From assembly GCA_003576695.1 (NCBI GenBank), contig QOZQ01000003.1, forward strand, positions 434,001 through 498,000: DNA of 64,000 nucleotides, written 5' to 3'. The DNA is from Taklimakanibacter lacteus (GTDB taxonomy: Bacteria; Pseudomonadota; Alphaproteobacteria; Rhizobiales; Aestuariivirgaceae). A program made the translations under genes and the position numbers. Below the pieces are notes generated by a model. The model was given only the letters and a program-made list of their open reading frames with translations. It ran no database searches and was not told the DNA's origin. Shown piece after piece: positions 43,993 to 52,494 of this stretch. Every line of letters begins with the position of its first letter. Position 1 is the stretch's first letter.

Positions 43993-44529
43993 TTAGTCGA
44001 TGATTACCGACGCCTTGACCTGCCACTTGCGCGAGGGATGGCTGTCGCAAGTGAACTGCAGCGCCGTCACATTGTTGGCGGTGCTGACGCCGCCGGCGAT
44101 GGTCAGGCACTTGCCGGTCTGCACATTCTGGATCTGGAAGCCGCTGCCCACCCGGTTGATGCGCCAGCGGCGCGACGGATGGCTGTCGCAATTGAACTGC
44201 AGCGCCGTCACATTGTTCTCGGTGCTGACGCCGCCGGCGATGGTCAGGCATTTGCCGGTCTGCAGATTCTTGATCTGGAAGGCGCTGCCCATGCGCACCA
44301 GCCGCCAGCGCCGCGAGGGATGGCTGTCGCAGGTGAATTGCAGCGCCTCGACATTGTTGTCGGTGCTCATCCCACCGGCAATCGTCAGGCATTTGCTGGT
44401 CTGCATGTTGATCAGCATCACCTGATCGGTCGCGGCAAGCGAGCGATCAGGGACGCCGTTGGCGAGCAGCAAGGCCGATCCCAACAGGCCGGCCGTGAAG
44501 AAAAGACGAGCACGCACATGATTGGTCAT
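43993..44529 (-). CDS. Secreted ricin-type beta-trefoil lectin with three near-identical repeats
   Basis: 178 residues: a signal peptide (LFFTAGLLGSALLLANG), then three repeats of 47 residues. Each has N-x-QT-x-KCLTIAGG, ALQF-x-CDSHPSR and a final basic-Trp (RRW, RRW, RKW) in place of the usual QxW. That makes one complete beta-trefoil, a carbohydrate-binding fold, in the periplasm or outside the cell. The repeats are also nearly identical in DNA (141-bp period), so they arose by recent duplication or are homogenised. No catalytic domain is attached. Confidence 0.9.
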   Translation of the reverse strand: MTNHVRARLFFTAGLLGSALLLANGVPDRSLAATDQVMLINMQTSKCLTIAGGMSTDNNVEALQFTCDSHPSRRWRLVRMGSAFQIKNLQTGKCLTIAGGVSTENNVTALQFNCDSHPSRRWRINRVGSGFQIQNVQTGKCLTIAGGVSTANNVTALQFTCDSHPSRKWQVKASVIID

Positions 44530-44586
44530 GATCTTTCTCCTACCGACGCTGTTGAAGTTTGAGATGAAGGCCGCTATTCGAGCGGC

Positions 44587-44727
44587 TCAGGAGCGCTGAA
44601 GTCCTTGATGAAGGCCTTGTGCTGGTCCGGCACCTTCTAGAACTGGACGAGCTTTATCGACTTGGTCGGCGGCTAAAGCCGGGCTCAAGGCGATCAGCAA
44701 AGCAAGCACGAGAGCACATTTCCGCAT
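44587..44727 (-). pseudogene. Small signal-peptide protein, probably frameshifted
   Basis: From the ATG at 44727 (GAGGAGG six bases upstream) there is a clear signal peptide, KCALVLALLIALSPALAADQ, then a 46-residue ORF ending at 44587. In the next frame the sequence continues as KVPDQHKAFIKDFSAPEPLE with a stop at 44574, which looks like the natural end of the protein. A single-base indel near 44633 would join them. Either a small decayed gene or a short secreted peptide. The remaining part of 44530-44882 is empty. Confidence 0.5.
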
Positions 44728-44882
44728 GGTGTCCTCCTCGGGATTTCCGGGCGTGCTTGAAACACTGGGCGGATCCTATGTACGAAGCCGGGAGGCGTCG
44801 GTGCGAATAGTCACATCGGCAGTCTTATTTTGGGTCTCCCGCCGGGCTAATTGAAGCCAAATTCTCGTGGTGATGATTCGGG

Positions 44883-46085
44883 ATGGCTCATATGACTCGC
44901 AGTTTTCGTCTTCAGATAGGCCTTGGGGCTCTGGCCCTCGCGGCCTTTCCGCTCGCCACGCCCGCTTTCGCTTCCTTCGAAAGCTGTGCCAAAAGCGTGC
45001 GCGCCCAGGTGCTGAAAGCCGGCATCCGTGCCGATATCGTCAACGCTGCTTTCAAGGGCATCACCTTCGATGAGAAAGCGGTGCGCTTCTCGCGCACCCA
45101 GCCCGAATACCGCCTGGCGATCTGGGACTACATGGCTTTTCTGGTCGACGATGCGCGCCTCGCCGATGGGGCGAAGATGCTGCGCGTGCATGACAAGACC
45201 TTGCGCGCGGTCGAGCGGGCCTATGGCGTCGATCACTTCATTCTGGCGTCCCTCTGGGGCGTGGAAAGCGACTACGGCCAGGAAAAGGGCATCTTCTTCC
45301 TGCCGCATGCGCTGTCCAATGTCGCTTGCGCCGGCAAGAAGCCGGCCATGTTCACGGCCGAGCTGATCCAGGCTTTGCGCATCGTCCAGGCGGGCGACGT
45401 AAAGCTCTCCGACCTCAACGGCTCCTGGGCCGGCGCCTTCGGCCAGACGCAGTTCATGCCCTCGACCTATCGCAGGCTCGCCGTCGATTTCGATGGCGAC
45501 GGAAGGCGCGACACGATCCGCTCGGTGCCCGATGCGCTCGCTTCCGCCGCCAATTTCCTGAAAAAGGCCGGCTGGCAGTCGGGCCTGCCCTGGGGTTTCG
45601 AGGTGAAAGTTCCCGGCTCCTATTCAGGCTCGGTCGGCCGCTCGCGCAAGGCACCCATTGCCGCCTGGGCCAGGCAGGGCATCCTTCGCGCCGACGGCAA
45701 GGCGCTGCCGAGGAGCGGTTCCTACGGATTGATCAGGCCGGCCGGGCCCACGGGCCCTGCATTCCTCGTCTCGCGCAATTTCGATGTGCTCTTCTCCTAT
45801 AATGCGGCGGAAGCCTATGCGCTGGCGATCGGCCATCTGGCGGACCGGCTGAGGGGCGGCGGCGCGTTCAAGACCGCCTGGCCGACCGATGATCCGGGCC
45901 TCGACCGCGCGGATCGCAAGCGCCTGCAGGAGCTCCTCATCGCCAAGGGCTATTACCGGGGCGAAGCTGATGGCCGCATCGGCCCGCTGACTATCGTGGC
46001 GATCAAGGCAGCACAGAAGAAGGCAGGCCTCAAGCCAACCGGCCGGCCCGGCACGCGCATCCTGAAAGTTCTGGCGGGGAACTGA
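44883..46085 (+). CDS. Lytic murein transglycosylase (MltB family), copy 2
   Basis: 400 residues with an ordinary signal peptide (LQIGLGALALAAFPLATPAFA). The catalytic core is GVDHFILASLWGVESDYG with the active Glu, then GAFGQTQFMPSTYRRLAVDFDGDG. A C-terminal peptidoglycan-binding domain follows (LQELLIAKGYYRGEADGRIGPLTIVAI). It is a close paralogue of the gene at 27.3 kb over the whole mature length, so one has probably arisen by duplication. The alternative start codon is the ATG three codons later. Confidence 0.93.
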   Translation: MAHMTRSFRLQIGLGALALAAFPLATPAFASFESCAKSVRAQVLKAGIRADIVNAAFKGITFDEKAVRFSRTQPEYRLAIWDYMAFLVDDARLADGAKMLRVHDKTLRAVERAYGVDHFILASLWGVESDYGQEKGIFFLPHALSNVACAGKKPAMFTAELIQALRIVQAGDVKLSDLNGSWAGAFGQTQFMPSTYRRLAVDFDGDGRRDTIRSVPDALASAANFLKKAGWQSGLPWGFEVKVPGSYSGSVGRSRKAPIAAWARQGILRADGKALPRSGSYGLIRPAGPTGPAFLVSRNFDVLFSYNAAEAYALAIGHLADRLRGGGAFKTAWPTDDPGLDRADRKRLQELLIAKGYYRGEADGRIGPLTIVAIKAAQKKAGLKPTGRPGTRILKVLAGN

Positions 46086-46102
46086 CCGGCCGCGAAGACG
46101 GA

Positions 46103-46220
46103 TCACGCCTTGGGAGCGACCCGCACCAGGCTGGCGCAGCATATTTCCCCGCCATGTGCAGAAGCCTGCGGCGGTCTTGAACTCGCGGATTCTGGCAGGA
46201 TCGACGGTGACGGGCAGCAT
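46103..46220 (-). pseudogene. Remnant of a small gene after the DoxX gene
   Basis: From 46220 the minus strand reads LPVTVDPARIREFKTAAGF and TW, similar to the N-terminus of YdeI/OmpD-associated-type proteins. After a shift of frame it reads CASLVRVAPKA and a stop at 46103-46105. The central domain is missing, so this appears to be a deletion remnant. The likeness to YdeI is weak. Confidence 0.3.
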
Positions 46221-46229
46221 CGGCTGGCA

Positions 46230-46673
46230 TTATGGCTTGTTTCTCCTGATCGGGAACAGGGCACGCAACTGCGGATCACGCAGCCACAGGCCGCCCCACA
46301 TGAAGAGGCCGAGATAGACGCCGAACAGGAGGTGGCTGAAGAGGGGATTGTCGACGCGCAGCTGCGTGGCGATCGCGCCGCCAAGCAGGCCGGTCATCCA
46401 TACCGCACCCAGCAGGCTGGTGCGCGGGATCACATAGAGCACCACGCCGATGATCTCGATGGCGGCGATGAGCGGCATATATTGCTTGGCCCAGCCGAGC
46501 TGCGCCAGATAAGCGTCGTTGGCATCGGGGAAGAACAGCTTGGGCGTGACCGAGGCAATGAGGATGAAGAGCACGAAGAGAATGCTGAGCACGCGACCGG
46601 TCAACACCATGGGCGTGGCCTTCATCTGGCGGCGCCAGCCGCCTGTCGCATTTGCCGAAGTTGCCTGTTGCAT
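46230..46673 (-). CDS. DoxX-like membrane protein
   Basis: 147 residues from the ATG at 46673. Four transmembrane helices are evident (VLSILFVLFILIASVTPKLF, YMPLIAAIEIIGVVLYVIP, LLGAVWMTGLLGGAIATQL, LLFGVYLGLFMWGGLWL). The pattern matches DoxX/DUF417-type small membrane proteins, some of which take part in redox defence. It faces the MarR regulator across two inverted repeats, so it is the probable target of that repressor. Confidence 0.85.
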   Translation of the reverse strand: MQQATSANATGGWRRQMKATPMVLTGRVLSILFVLFILIASVTPKLFFPDANDAYLAQLGWAKQYMPLIAAIEIIGVVLYVIPRTSLLGAVWMTGLLGGAIATQLRVDNPLFSHLLFGVYLGLFMWGGLWLRDPQLRALFPIRRNKP

Positions 46674-46695
46674 GGGGAAAGCTCCTGTTGTCATA

Positions 46696-46746
46696 TATCT
46701 TGTTGGCAAGATAACTGGCATGAGAGATATCTTGCTGTCAAGATAT
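46696..46746. promoter_or_regulatory. Twin MarR operators between DoxX and MarR genes
   Basis: Operator 1 is ATCTTG-TTGG-CAAGAT (46697-46712). Operator 2 is ATATCTTG-CTGT-CAAGATAT (46727-46746), a perfect repeat. Their centres are 32 bases apart, about three helix turns, so two dimers could bind one face of the DNA and shut both promoters. Confidence 0.7.
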
Positions 46747-46757
46747 ATGAGGTGGCC

Positions 46758-47279
46758 ATGACTGTGGATGAAAAAGTTCCCGGCGACGATGTGGACCGCT
46801 TTCGCCGGCAATGGGCGCGCGAGCTGCCGGATGTGGACACGTCGCCAATGTCGGTGTTCGGCCGGATAAACCGGCTGGCACAGCGTCTCCATCCCAAGAT
46901 CAGCGCCGTCTTTGCCGCGCACGGCATAGATCGCGGCGAGTTCGATGTTATCGGCACCTTGCGCCGGTCTGGCCCGCCCTATCGGCTGACGCCGACGGAA
47001 CTCTACACCTCCCTGATGCTCACCTCCGGAGGATTGACGAGCCGGCTCGTGAAGCTCGAGGAAGTTGGCCTGATCGTCCGCGAGCAATCGAGCGAGGACC
47101 GGCGCAGCTTTTCCGCGCGCCTGACCCGGAAAGGCATACGCCTTGCCGAAGCGGCTTTCCGCGCCGACATGGCGAATGAGCTTGCCATGCTGGCGGCTCT
47201 CCCTGAGAGCGAGCGAGAAGCCCTGGCGGAGCTGTTGTGCAAACTCCTTGCCGCCCTGGAGCAGCGAAAGGCGGATTAA
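46758..47279 (+). CDS. MarR-family transcriptional regulator
   Basis: 173 residues. The winged-helix core is FDVIGTLRRSGPPYRLTPTELYTSLMLTSGGLTSRLVKLEEVGLIVREQSSEDRRSFSARLTRKG, with the conserved DRR wing. A helical N-terminal extension of about 60 residues precedes it. It is divergent from the DoxX gene and separated by two matched inverted repeats, so it likely represses itself and DoxX. Ligand unknown; no redox Cys is evident. Confidence 0.94.
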   Translation: MTVDEKVPGDDVDRFRRQWARELPDVDTSPMSVFGRINRLAQRLHPKISAVFAAHGIDRGEFDVIGTLRRSGPPYRLTPTELYTSLMLTSGGLTSRLVKLEEVGLIVREQSSEDRRSFSARLTRKGIRLAEAAFRADMANELAMLAALPESEREALAELLCKLLAALEQRKAD

Positions 47280-47500
47280 TCTCCCTTGGCGGCTGGATTG
47301 ACGTCCACGATCTTGAAATAGCTCGAGTCTCCCACAAGCTCACCGGCGACGTCGTCGATGGAGTCGATCAATTCCTTGCATCTGTATTGCAGGGCCGAGT
47401 CACGATGTTCGCCCTGTCCACAAGTGATTGCCAGATTGCGGCAGACCGCAAGCGTCTGAATGAAATGCTGCCGGTCGGAAAAGCTCATTGGCCGCGTCAT
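47276..47500 (-). CDS. Hypothetical protein
   Basis: 74 residues from the ATG at 47500 (a TTG at 47554 would give 92). It contains FSDRQHFIQTLAVCRNLAITCGQGEHRDSALQYRCKELIDSIDDVAGELVG, an amphipathic helical sequence with three Cys. No signal sequence or known domain. Its end overlaps the end of the MarR gene by four bases on the opposite strand. Codon use is plausible, but no ribosome site is clear. Confidence 0.5.
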   Translation of the reverse strand: MTRPMSFSDRQHFIQTLAVCRNLAITCGQGEHRDSALQYRCKELIDSIDDVAGELVGDSSYFKIVDVNPAAKGD

Positions 47501-47621
47501 GATAATTTCAACCGACGCAAAGTGTATCGCATGGAAGTCTGCCTTAGTTGACAAGCCGCTCGCCTCGAACTAGAACATATAAGGAACAAAAAGTCATTAT
47601 GAGAAAGCAGGAACGCTCCAA

Positions 47622-48329
47622 TTGTGCGGCCGCGTCTTCGATCCTGAGGAAGTTTCCGAGATCAAATTGAACCCGCTGAAGAAAAGGCGTGGCGACCGCT
47701 GGCTGTGGACACTGCCGCGCCGATACAATGTGCCGCCGACAATGCCGCTACCGGTAATGACATCGACCGATGGAGTGCGCACGATCGAGCCGATGCGATG
47801 GGGGCTCATTCCGCCTTGGGCGAAAGATCCGAAGAAGCTCGGCAACACGTTCAATGCGCGTGCCGACACGATCGACCAGAAGCCAGCCTTCAAAGGTGCA
47901 TGGAAGGCTCAACGCCGCTGCCTTGTGCTTGTCGGAGGCTTCTATGAATGGCGCCGTTCAGGTGTGGCCGACAAGCAGCCCTTCGCCTTCGCCATGGGAA
48001 ACCATGATATCATGACCTTGGGTGGCCTGTGGGAACCGTGGAAGAATCCGGAAACCAGTGAATGGACAAGGTCATGCACAATCATCACAACCGAGGCCAA
48101 TGATCTGCTGGCACCGGTTCACGACCGCATGCCGGTCATCATCGGTTCTGAGAACTGGGACAAGTGGCTGGGTGAAGATGCCGTGAACGACAATGAACTC
48201 AAGGCCATGCTCGCCCCGTTTCCTGCCCCGAGGCTTGCGGCATGGCCGGTCGATCAGAGAGTCGGCAGTGTCAGGAACGACACGGCCGACTTGATCGAGC
48301 GAGCTGCCGTGCAAGCTGCGCTGCTTTAG
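47622..48329 (+). CDS. SOS response-associated peptidase (SRAP, YedK/HMCES)
   Basis: 235 residues. The protein starts MCGR, so the catalytic Cys is residue 2, exposed after Met removal. It forms a thiazolidine cross-link with abasic sites in single-stranded DNA and shields them. Other conserved parts are NVPPTMPLPV, RWGLIPPWAKD, FNARADTIDQKPAFKGAWKAQRRCLVLVGGFYEW and PVHDRMPVII with the active His. Translation starts at TTG, with AGGAA upstream; no ATG in frame could preserve Cys2. It is convergent with the decayed arginase gene. Confidence 0.95.
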   Translation: MCGRVFDPEEVSEIKLNPLKKRRGDRWLWTLPRRYNVPPTMPLPVMTSTDGVRTIEPMRWGLIPPWAKDPKKLGNTFNARADTIDQKPAFKGAWKAQRRCLVLVGGFYEWRRSGVADKQPFAFAMGNHDIMTLGGLWEPWKNPETSEWTRSCTIITTEANDLLAPVHDRMPVIIGSENWDKWLGEDAVNDNELKAMLAPFPAPRLAAWPVDQRVGSVRNDTADLIERAAVQAALL

Positions 48330-48760
48330 TCGGGCTGCTCCGTCTTCACCATCATCCCGGCGATCTCTTTCAGAAGCTTCGCCGCAACATTCTCCGTCAT
48401 GTTGGACATATCGCAGCGCGGATTGAATTCGACGATATCGGCGGCGACGATCGGCTGGCCGATTGCGTGGACCCAGTCGATCACCTGGCGGGTGGTGAGG
48501 CCGCCCGGTTCCCGGAAGGTGACGCCGGCGCATGGGCCGGATCGAGCGCATCGAGATCCATTGAAATATAGACCGGCGTCTCGAGATCGAGCTTCAGCGG
48601 TCCGTTGCAGCGATGCGCCTCGATGACCTCGACGCCGAAGCGTTCGAACTGCTGGCGATGATGGCCGTTGATAGTGCGCAGGCCGACCTGGATCAGGCGA
48701 TCGACCAGCTTTTCTTCCATGATCCGGGCGTGAGCCTTGCCGACCAGCCGTGACGAAGGC
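48327..48760 (-). pseudogene. Arginase/agmatinase-family gene, 5'-truncated and frameshifted
   Basis: The minus strand reads HARIMEEKLVDRLIQVGLRT, then YISMDLDALDPAHAP, the metal-binding DxDxxDP motif of arginases. After one missing G near 48525 it continues in another frame with GVTFREPGGLTTRQVIDWV and IVEFNPRCD, to the stop at 48327. The N-terminal half with the first metal ligands is absent. The truncated end abuts the ornithine cyclodeaminase-family gene, so a deletion joined the two. Not functional as an enzyme. Confidence 0.8.
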
Positions 48761-49713
48761 TATGACACGGCGTCCATCCTTGCGAGGAGATGGCGCGCGG
48801 TGAAGAGATCGAGATGCCCGCCGCCGACATTCTTGTACATGGTGATCTCGTCTTGCGATGCCCGCCCCGAATGCCGGCCGGTGCTGAGATCGAAGAGATC
48901 GGCGATGATGTTTTCCTGCGTGATGAGGCCGCGGGCAAGCGGTGTGGCGATCTCGCCTGAGCCTTCACAGCCGGCTCGGGTATCGACGAAGATATGGCCG
49001 GCACGCCGGACGACATCATCATCAGCCTCGCGCATCTCGGGCAGATAGGCGCCGATCAGGTCGACATGCGCGCCAGGCTTGAGCAGCCGCCCCAGGACGA
49101 GGGGCTCCGTCGCCATGGTGACGCAGGAGACGATGTCGGCTTCGGGCAATGTGGCGCCGAGATCCGTGGCCGGCGCGATCGAAACCGGCAGATGCCGGAG
49201 CCTGTCGGCCAATGAAGCGGCCCTCTCCGCCGTGCGGTTCCAGATGAGGACGCGCGCCAGCGAGGGCCTGACCGCCAGATGCGCCGCGATGACATGCGGC
49301 GCCAGCCCGCCGGCGCCGATGACGAGCAAGGTTCGCGCATCAGGGCGTGCCAGGTAGTCGGCGCCGAGCGCCGAGTCGGCTGCGGTCTTGCGGAAGGTGA
49401 GCGCCGCGCCGTCGGCGGTGACGAGCGGCGCGCCCGTCACACCGCTCATCAGGGCGACAAGGCCCTGCACCGAGGGCTGCGGCGGTTGAAGTGCGGTATT
49501 GCCCGGAAACACTCCGACGAGCTTGACCGCAATAAGATCGCCGCTGGCCCAGGCGATGAGCGAAACGAACTTGTTGGCATCATCGCCTTGATCGCTCATC
49601 ACATCGACGCGCCGCTGCGGCATCCGATCGGCGCGATGAGCAGCGCGCAAAGCTTCGATCAGGCCCGGATAGTCGAGCAGGCTTTCGACGGTTTCGGCAT
49701 CGGCATGTCGCAT
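48760..49713 (-). CDS. Ornithine cyclodeaminase/mu-crystallin family enzyme
   Basis: 317 residues. The pattern RRVDVMSDQGDDANKFVSLIAWA, VKLVGVFPGNT, TADGAALTFRKTAADSALGADYLARPDARTLLVIGAGGLAPHVIAAH and GHIFVDTRAG fits the OCD/mu-crystallin family of NAD(P)-dependent imine or amino-acid enzymes. It is followed by the decayed arginase gene and preceded 15 bases upstream by the ABC ATPase gene on the same strand. In the operon it may process the amino acid released from the imported compound. Whether it is a cyclodeaminase or an imine reductase cannot be told. Confidence 0.9.
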   Translation of the reverse strand: MRHADAETVESLLDYPGLIEALRAAHRADRMPQRRVDVMSDQGDDANKFVSLIAWASGDLIAVKLVGVFPGNTALQPPQPSVQGLVALMSGVTGAPLVTADGAALTFRKTAADSALGADYLARPDARTLLVIGAGGLAPHVIAAHLAVRPSLARVLIWNRTAERAASLADRLRHLPVSIAPATDLGATLPEADIVSCVTMATEPLVLGRLLKPGAHVDLIGAYLPEMREADDDVVRRAGHIFVDTRAGCEGSGEIATPLARGLITQENIIADLFDLSTGRHSGRASQDEITMYKNVGGGHLDLFTARHLLARMDAVS

Positions 49714-49728
49714 CGCTACAAGTCCGGT

Positions 49729-50499
49729 TCAGATGACACGGGCGAGGAAGGCCTTGGTGCGGGCGTGCCGTGGATGGCTGAGCACGTCCTTCGGTTTTCC
49801 TGCTTCGACGATGACTCCCTCATCCATGAATACCAGGTGATCGGCGACATCGCGGGCAAAGCTCATCTCATGGGTGACCACCACCATGGTCATGCCGTCC
49901 TCGGCGAGCTGGCGCATCACCGCCAGAACCTCGCCGACGAGCTCGGGATCGAGCGCCGAGGTCGGCTCATCGAAGAGCATGAGCGCCGGCTGCATGGCGA
50001 GTGAGCGTGCAATGGCGACGCGCTGTTGCTGGCCGCCCGAGAGCTGTTTGGGATAATAATGCGCGCGCTCCGCCAGCCCCACCTTCTTGAGGAGAGCTGT
50101 AGCCTCGGCGATCGCGTCGGGTTTCTTCTTGCGCTTCACGACGATCGGCGCTTCGATGACGTTCTCGAGTGCGGTCTTGTGCGGGAACAGGTTGAAGCTC
50201 TGGAAAACCATGCCCATGCGCTGGCGCTGCACCGCAAGCTCGTTGAAGGACATCTCATAGAGCGTATTGCCGCGCCATTTGACGCCGATCGGCTCCCCGC
50301 TGAGAAAGACGGCGCCCGCATCGGGCGTCTCGAGATAGTTGAGGCAGCGCAGCAGGGTGCTTTTGCCCGAGCCCGACGGGCCGACGATGCACATAACATC
50401 GCCGGCCTCGACGGCAAGATCGATATTGCGCAGCACCTGGTGTGTGCCGAAGCTCTTCGACAGCCGCTCGACCTTGAGCAGGGGCTGAGCCTCGGTCAT
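49729..50499 (-). CDS. Polar amino-acid ABC transporter, ATP-binding protein
   Basis: 256 residues with Walker [11 protein letters not shown]-loop [12 protein letters not shown], signature [17 protein letters not shown] and Walker [21 protein letters not shown], as in GlnQ/HisP. It overlaps the permease gene by four bases and is thus translationally coupled. With the permease and the binding protein it forms a complete importer. Operators of the LacI repressor stand before the first gene of this operon. Confidence 0.96.
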   Translation of the reverse strand: MTEAQPLLKVERLSKSFGTHQVLRNIDLAVEAGDVMCIVGPSGSGKSTLLRCLNYLETPDAGAVFLSGEPIGVKWRGNTLYEMSFNELAVQRQRMGMVFQSFNLFPHKTALENVIEAPIVVKRKKKPDAIAEATALLKKVGLAERAHYYPKQLSGGQQQRVAIARSLAMQPALMLFDEPTSALDPELVGEVLAVMRQLAEDGMTMVVVTHEMSFARDVADHLVFMDEGVIVEAGKPKDVLSHPRHARTKAFLARVI

Positions 50500-51425
50500 G
50501 AGCGGGCCTCCTGGCGCCTGAGCGACCAGAACCTGCTCTTGAAGAGCGAGTTGAACACGGCGCCCAGCGCCAGGGGCCGGCCATTGAGGCGATGCTCGAT
50601 ATAGTGCTCGGCGAAAGTCAAAACCGTCGAAAGGATGAGATACCAGATGGTGGCAACGATAAGCAGTGGGATCGTCTGATAGGTGCGCGAATAGATCATC
50701 TGCGCCGAATAGAGGAGATCGGGCAACGCCAGCACGCTGACGAGCGAGGTGAATTTCAGCATCGAGATCGTATCATTGCCGATTGGGGGAATGAGGATCC
50801 GGAGCGCCTGCGGCAGGATGATGCGCCTGAGGATCTGGGCCCGTGTCATCCCGAGCGTCGCCGCGGCTTCCGTCTGGCCGATATTGATCGCCTGGATGCC
50901 GGCCCGGATCATCTCCGCCGCATAGGCGCTTTCAGTGAGGGAGAGGCCGAGGATCGCGGCGGTGAAGGGCGTGATCAGGAGATTGGTGCTGCCTTCCCAT
51001 AGTTGCGGGCCGAAGGGGATGCCGATGGAAACGTTCGGTATGAGCAAAGCGAGATTGTACCAGAAGACGAGTTGTACGAGGGGCGGCACGCCACGGAAGA
51101 ACCAGATCCACAACCAGCTCGCCGCCTGGAAGACAGGGTTGCTCGACAGCCGCATGATCGCCAGCACGATGCCGATGGCGAGGCCGAAGATCATGGCGAG
51201 GAAGGTGAGCAGCAAGGTGCGCCCCAGTCCTTTGAGGATCTCGGGGCTCAGCATGTAATGCGCCACCACCGGCCATTGCAGGTTCTCGTTGGTGACGAGC
51301 AGGCGGATGAAGAAGAAGACGAAGAGAAAGAGGGCCGCCCCGCCGATCCAGCGCGCCGGATGCCGGACCGGAACCGGCTTGGTGGCGTGGATATCGGGAC
51401 GGGACGGCGTTGGCGATTGGCCCAT
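50496..51425 (-). CDS. Polar amino-acid ABC transporter, permease
   Basis: 309 residues. After a helix near 25-45 the HisM/GlnP-like permease domain has about five helices and the EAA loop [23 protein letters not shown]. Only one permease gene is present, so it probably acts as a homodimer. It lies between the ATPase and binding-protein genes. The C-terminus extends beyond the usual end by about 20 basic residues. Confidence 0.94.
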   Translation of the reverse strand: MGQSPTPSRPDIHATKPVPVRHPARWIGGAALFLFVFFFIRLLVTNENLQWPVVAHYMLSPEILKGLGRTLLLTFLAMIFGLAIGIVLAIMRLSSNPVFQAASWLWIWFFRGVPPLVQLVFWYNLALLIPNVSIGIPFGPQLWEGSTNLLITPFTAAILGLSLTESAYAAEMIRAGIQAINIGQTEAAATLGMTRAQILRRIILPQALRILIPPIGNDTISMLKFTSLVSVLALPDLLYSAQMIYSRTYQTIPLLIVATIWYLILSTVLTFAEHYIEHRLNGRPLALGAVFNSLFKSRFWSLRRQEARS

Positions 51426-51462
51426 GCGGCACTCCGGGCTGGATGGGCCTTCGGTAATGGCG

Positions 51463-52341
51463 TTACTTCGGATCGGGATGGGCCTGGTCGACCAGGACCG
51501 CCTTGTCCAGCATCCCGCTGCCGTCGACGCCCCACTTGGCCATCAGCTGCTTGTAGCTTCCGTCATCGATCATAGACTGAAGCGCGTCCCGCAGAACAGG
51601 CCCGAGCGCATCGCCGCGGCGGATGCCGATGCCGTTATAGACGGCATTGCTGACGAAGGTGGAGACCTCGAAGGTCCCGGTCTGCTTGGCCATATATTGC
51701 AGTTTGGCGGAGCCCGCCGCGACCAGCTCGACGCGGCCGGACGACACGGCGAGCTCGGCCGCGTTCTGGGTGGTGAATTGCTGCAGGTCGATCGGCTTCA
51801 CGCCCTGGCAGGTTTCGGCGCTCACTTTGGTCAGATACTGGAAGTCCCAGGCACCGGTGAGGACGGCGACGCTGTGGCCACACAGGTCTTTTTCGCTCTG
51901 GATGTTGAAATTCTTGCCCTTGAGCGAGGCATAGGCGGTGCCTTCGCGGCGCTGCGGCACAAAATCGAGCGCCTGCAGGCGTTCCTCCGTGACACCGAAG
52001 GAAGAGAAGCCGGCATCGAAGCGCTTGCTGACGAGGCCTGGAATGATGACCTCGAAGCTGGTCGCCTCGAATTTGAACTCGACGCCGAGCTTCTCCGACA
52101 TCGCCTTGGCCATGTCGACGCTCCAGCCTTTCAGCTCGCTGTTCTCGACGAATTCATCCGGCGGCCAGTCATTGAACACCGCGACATTGACGCCATTGGT
52201 CTTGTACTGGTCGGGCAGGGCGTCGTGCAGTTTCTGGTCGATGCCGCCGGCCACCGCCTGGACGGTCGCGAAGGTGAGAAGGGCGGCGGCGGTGAGCAAG
52301 GCGCCGCCGCAGTTCCGTAAAGTCTGCATGCCATAGGTCAT
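51463..52341 (-). CDS. Polar amino-acid ABC transporter, substrate-binding protein
   Basis: 292 residues. A signal peptide (NCGGALLTAAALLTFATVQAVAG) precedes a SBP family-3 domain (LKGWSVDMAKAMSEKLGVEFKFEATSFEVIIPGLVSKRFDAGFSSFGVTEERLQALDF). First gene of the transporter operon; a LacI-type operator lies 81 bases upstream. With kinase and deglycase genes under the same operator, the ligand is probably a fructosyl-amino acid, though a free amino acid cannot be excluded. Confidence 0.93.
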   Translation of the reverse strand: MTYGMQTLRNCGGALLTAAALLTFATVQAVAGGIDQKLHDALPDQYKTNGVNVAVFNDWPPDEFVENSELKGWSVDMAKAMSEKLGVEFKFEATSFEVIIPGLVSKRFDAGFSSFGVTEERLQALDFVPQRREGTAYASLKGKNFNIQSEKDLCGHSVAVLTGAWDFQYLTKVSAETCQGVKPIDLQQFTTQNAAELAVSSGRVELVAAGSAKLQYMAKQTGTFEVSTFVSNAVYNGIGIRRGDALGPVLRDALQSMIDDGSYKQLMAKWGVDGSGMLDKAVLVDQAHPDPK

Positions 52342-52421
52342 GACGTTTTCCCTGTGCTTTGTGCCTGTTCTTGCGCTCCGGATAACGTGCCCGAACGCGA
52401 TGGTTGATCACGGCCGCATAT

Positions 52422-52439
52422 TGTGCGAACGTTCTCACA
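52422..52439. promoter_or_regulatory. LacI-type operator O1 at the transporter promoter
   Basis: TGTGCGAACGTTCTCACA is an 18-bp palindrome with one mismatched pair and an AACGTT centre. It matches O3 exactly in inverted orientation. Confidence 0.75.
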
Positions 52440-52476
52440 ATACAAACATGAGGTCTGCTGGGTCGTCAAGCATGAA

Positions 52477-52494
52477 ATGGAGAATGTTCTCACA
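52477..52494. promoter_or_regulatory. LacI-type operator O2 near the repressor gene
   Basis: ATGGAGAATGTTCTCACA shares the right half (GTTCTCACA) and the GAGAA core with O1 and O3. It is 90 bases before the lacI-type start codon and 55 bases from O1, allowing looping or joint repression. Confidence 0.6.

Noticed and set aside
43993-44529. Tandem repeats that might be a CRISPR array or satellite
   Set aside because: The 141-bp period keeps one reading frame and encodes a beta-trefoil; there are no short repeats with unique spacers.
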